Source: a bacterium (GTDB taxonomy: Bacteria > Armatimonadota > Chthonomonadetes > Chthonomonadales > Chthonomonadaceae). From it: 44,156 bases of DNA. Position numbers and translations under genes: made by a program. Below, piece after piece: positions 42,830 to 44,156 of this stretch. The stretch is from the NCBI GenBank assembly GCA_021777995.1, contig JAJYCW010000020.1, forward strand, positions 1-44,156. Reading direction: 5' to 3'. The notes beneath the pieces were generated by a model. The model was not told where the DNA came from, made no database searches, and saw only the letters and a list, made by a program, of their open reading frames with translations. Every line of letters begins with the position of its first letter. Within the stretch, counting starts at the first letter, position 1.

Positions 42830-44156
42830 ATGAGACAAGCCGCCAAACAACCGTTCTCGCGCCTGTTACTACTGGCTGCAGCGCTTTGTGCGGGTGCATT
42901 TTCTAGCACTGCGTCTACCGCAGCGCCGTCAGTTGTAAAGCTGTCATCGGCAAATGGAGTGTGGCATCTCACGGTTAACGGTGAAGCCTTCAAAATCAAG
43001 GGCGCAGGGGGGCAACAGTCTCTCAGGCAACTCAAGGCGGTGGGCGGGAACTCCATTCGAACCTGGGGTGCGGACAATCTCGGCCCTTTGCTCCAGCGTG
43101 CGCACAAGCTCGGTATCATGGTAACGGTGGGAATATGGCTGGGCCACACGGAACAGGGCTTCAACTACAACGATCCCGCGCAGGTCAAGGCCCAATACGA
43201 GGCCGCGCGCGATGTAATACTGAAATACCGCGACAATCCCGCTGTTCTTATGTGGGGTATCGGCAATGAGATGGAGGGGTACGGAAATGGTGACAGCCCT
43301 GTAATTTGGCGTGCGGTAGAACAGATCGCGGCGATGGCTCACCGGCTGGATCCCAACCACCCTACAATGACGGTAACTGCTGAAATCGGAGGTAAGCGCG
43401 TTGAGGCGATAAACCGCTACTGTCCTGATATTGACATTGAGGGAATTAATAGTTATGCAGGCGGCCCTTCGCTTGCAAAACGTTACCTGGCTGCCGGCGG
43501 TAAAAAACCGTTTGTAGTTACGGAGTATGGCCCGCCCGGTCAATGGGAGTCACCTAAGACTTCGTGGGGGGTGCCCATTGAGCTAACAAGCACCCAAAAA
43601 GCAGCCTGGTATCGCAATACCAACGAGAAAACCATTCTTCATAACCCTCTCTGCCTTGGAGGGTACGCCTTTGCTTGGGGCTATAAGCAAGAGGCGACGG
43701 CAACCTGGTATGGAATGTTTTTACCAGATGGCAGTAAGCTCGCGGCGGTGGACACCATGCAGGACCTATGGAGCGGTCGATTGCCGCAGTATCCATGCCC
43801 TGTCGTTACCTCTTTAACACTGCCGGGCAGCGCCATAGTTGCCCCTGGTACGGTGCTTCACCCCGTGCTGCATCTGGGTAGTACCTCTACCAGTGGTGTA
43901 ACGGTTCACTGGGTATTTCAGGAGGATCCCGGTGACACCTCCGTAAACGGTGCATCTCAGCCGAAGCCTCCCACGTTTCCCTCTGCAATTGTTAACGGTA
44001 CCAATGCTGGTGCGACGGTACGCGTACCCGATTTTAGTGGGAACTTCCGCATATTCGCCTACGTTCACAACGCACATAACGGCGCCGCCGTGGCTAATAT
44101 TCCGCTTCACGTCACGGGGCATTTGGCACCACCTTCTGTCAAGAGTGAGTCGGCTG
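42830..44156 (+). CDS. exported GH2-like TIM-barrel glycosidase (3' end beyond window)
   Basis: A frame opens at ATG 42830 (GGAGGT 4 bases upstream) and stays open to the window edge, giving 442 visible residues. The signal peptide is RLLLLAAALCAGAFSSTASTA. The next part begins NGVWHLTVNGEAFKIKGAGG and reads like the catalytic barrel of GH2 beta-galactosidase/glucuronidase-type enzymes: GGNSIRTWGADN, then GIGNEMEG near nt 43262 (candidate acid/base Glu) and VVTEYGPPG near nt 43516 (candidate nucleophile Glu). A beta-sandwich-like region with VTSLTLPGSAIVAPG follows. Specificity cannot be assigned. It lies divergent from kdsB. Confidence 0.82.
   Translation, partial: MRQAAKQPFSRLLLLAAALCAGAFSSTASTAAPSVVKLSSANGVWHLTVNGEAFKIKGAGGQQSLRQLKAVGGNSIRTWGADNLGPLLQRAHKLGIMVTVGIWLGHTEQGFNYNDPAQVKAQYEAARDVILKYRDNPAVLMWGIGNEMEGYGNGDSPVIWRAVEQIAAMAHRLDPNHPTMTVTAEIGGKRVEAINRYCPDIDIEGINSYAGGPSLAKRYLAAGGKKPFVVTEYGPPGQWESPKTSWGVPIELTSTQKAAWYRNTNEKTILHNPLCLGGYAFAWGYKQEATATWYGMFLPDGSKLAAVDTMQDLWSGRLPQYPCPVVTSLTLPGSAIVAPGTVLHPVLHLGSTSTSGVTVHWVFQEDPGDTSVNGASQPKPPTFPSAIVNGTNAGATVRVPDFSGNFRIFAYVHNAHNGAAVANIPLHVTGHLAPPSVKSESA

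Overview
The window reads as part of a chromosome from a Gram-negative-type (diderm) bacterium of moderate GC content, most likely a member of the Armatimonadota or a neighbouring phylum. This placement is inferred from gene content, not measured. The diderm call rests on phosphoheptose isomerase (gmhA), CMP-KDO synthetase (kdsB) and a protein with OstA/LptD features. Other pointers are a fused SecDF, a short four-domain ribosomal protein S1, many secreted proteins that end in FlgD-like Ig modules, and frequent TTG/GTG start codons. I see no tRNA, rRNA, transposon or CRISPR array.

Layout. Positions 1-6914 (minus strand) form a compact run read leftwards: lepA, serA, gmhA, mutY, a coiled-coil membrane protein and a cut-off cysteine-rich gene. 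From serA onward these genes overlap or nearly touch. Positions 7087-9227 (minus) hold a PhyH-type dioxygenase followed by a Tat-exported glycosidase-like protein. Positions 9588-14647 (plus) hold secDF, rpsA and coaE, with recognisable promoters ahead of secDF and rpsA.

Positions 14772-32400 (plus) are the unusual part: five consecutive exported or outer-membrane proteins. In order they are a 1957-aa propeller/carboxypeptidase-regulatory-repeat protein, a 789-aa FN3-like protein with Gly-Thr tracts, a subtilisin-like protease, a 1023-aa Gly-Thr-repeat protein, and an invasin-Ig/OstA/beta-barrel protein. Three of the five share a C-terminal module of roughly 450 residues. A strong extended -10 promoter and a long foldable leader ending in a terminator-like hairpin precede the first gene. 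A strong hairpin lies 7-12 nt after each of the first four stop codons. A 28-codon reading frame is TAATG-coupled to the fourth gene. A foldable 126-nt element and an 11-bp inverted repeat end the locus. I regard this locus as the best candidate for an undescribed surface-assembly system.

Positions 32413-34442 (minus) encode leuCD. About 1 kb of mostly non-coding DNA follows, with a perfect 16-bp palindrome and a possible 31-aa reading frame. Then on the plus strand come a small very basic protein, a NIF3-family protein that has lost its metal-binding residues, and a DusB-type tRNA-dihydrouridine synthase. On the minus strand, 37959-42546 carries a CbiM-N-Q fusion with a His-tailed CbiO ATPase (cobalt/nickel uptake), a Tat-exported sugar-isomerase-like TIM barrel, and kdsB. 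The right edge cuts a secreted GH2-like glycosidase on the plus strand.
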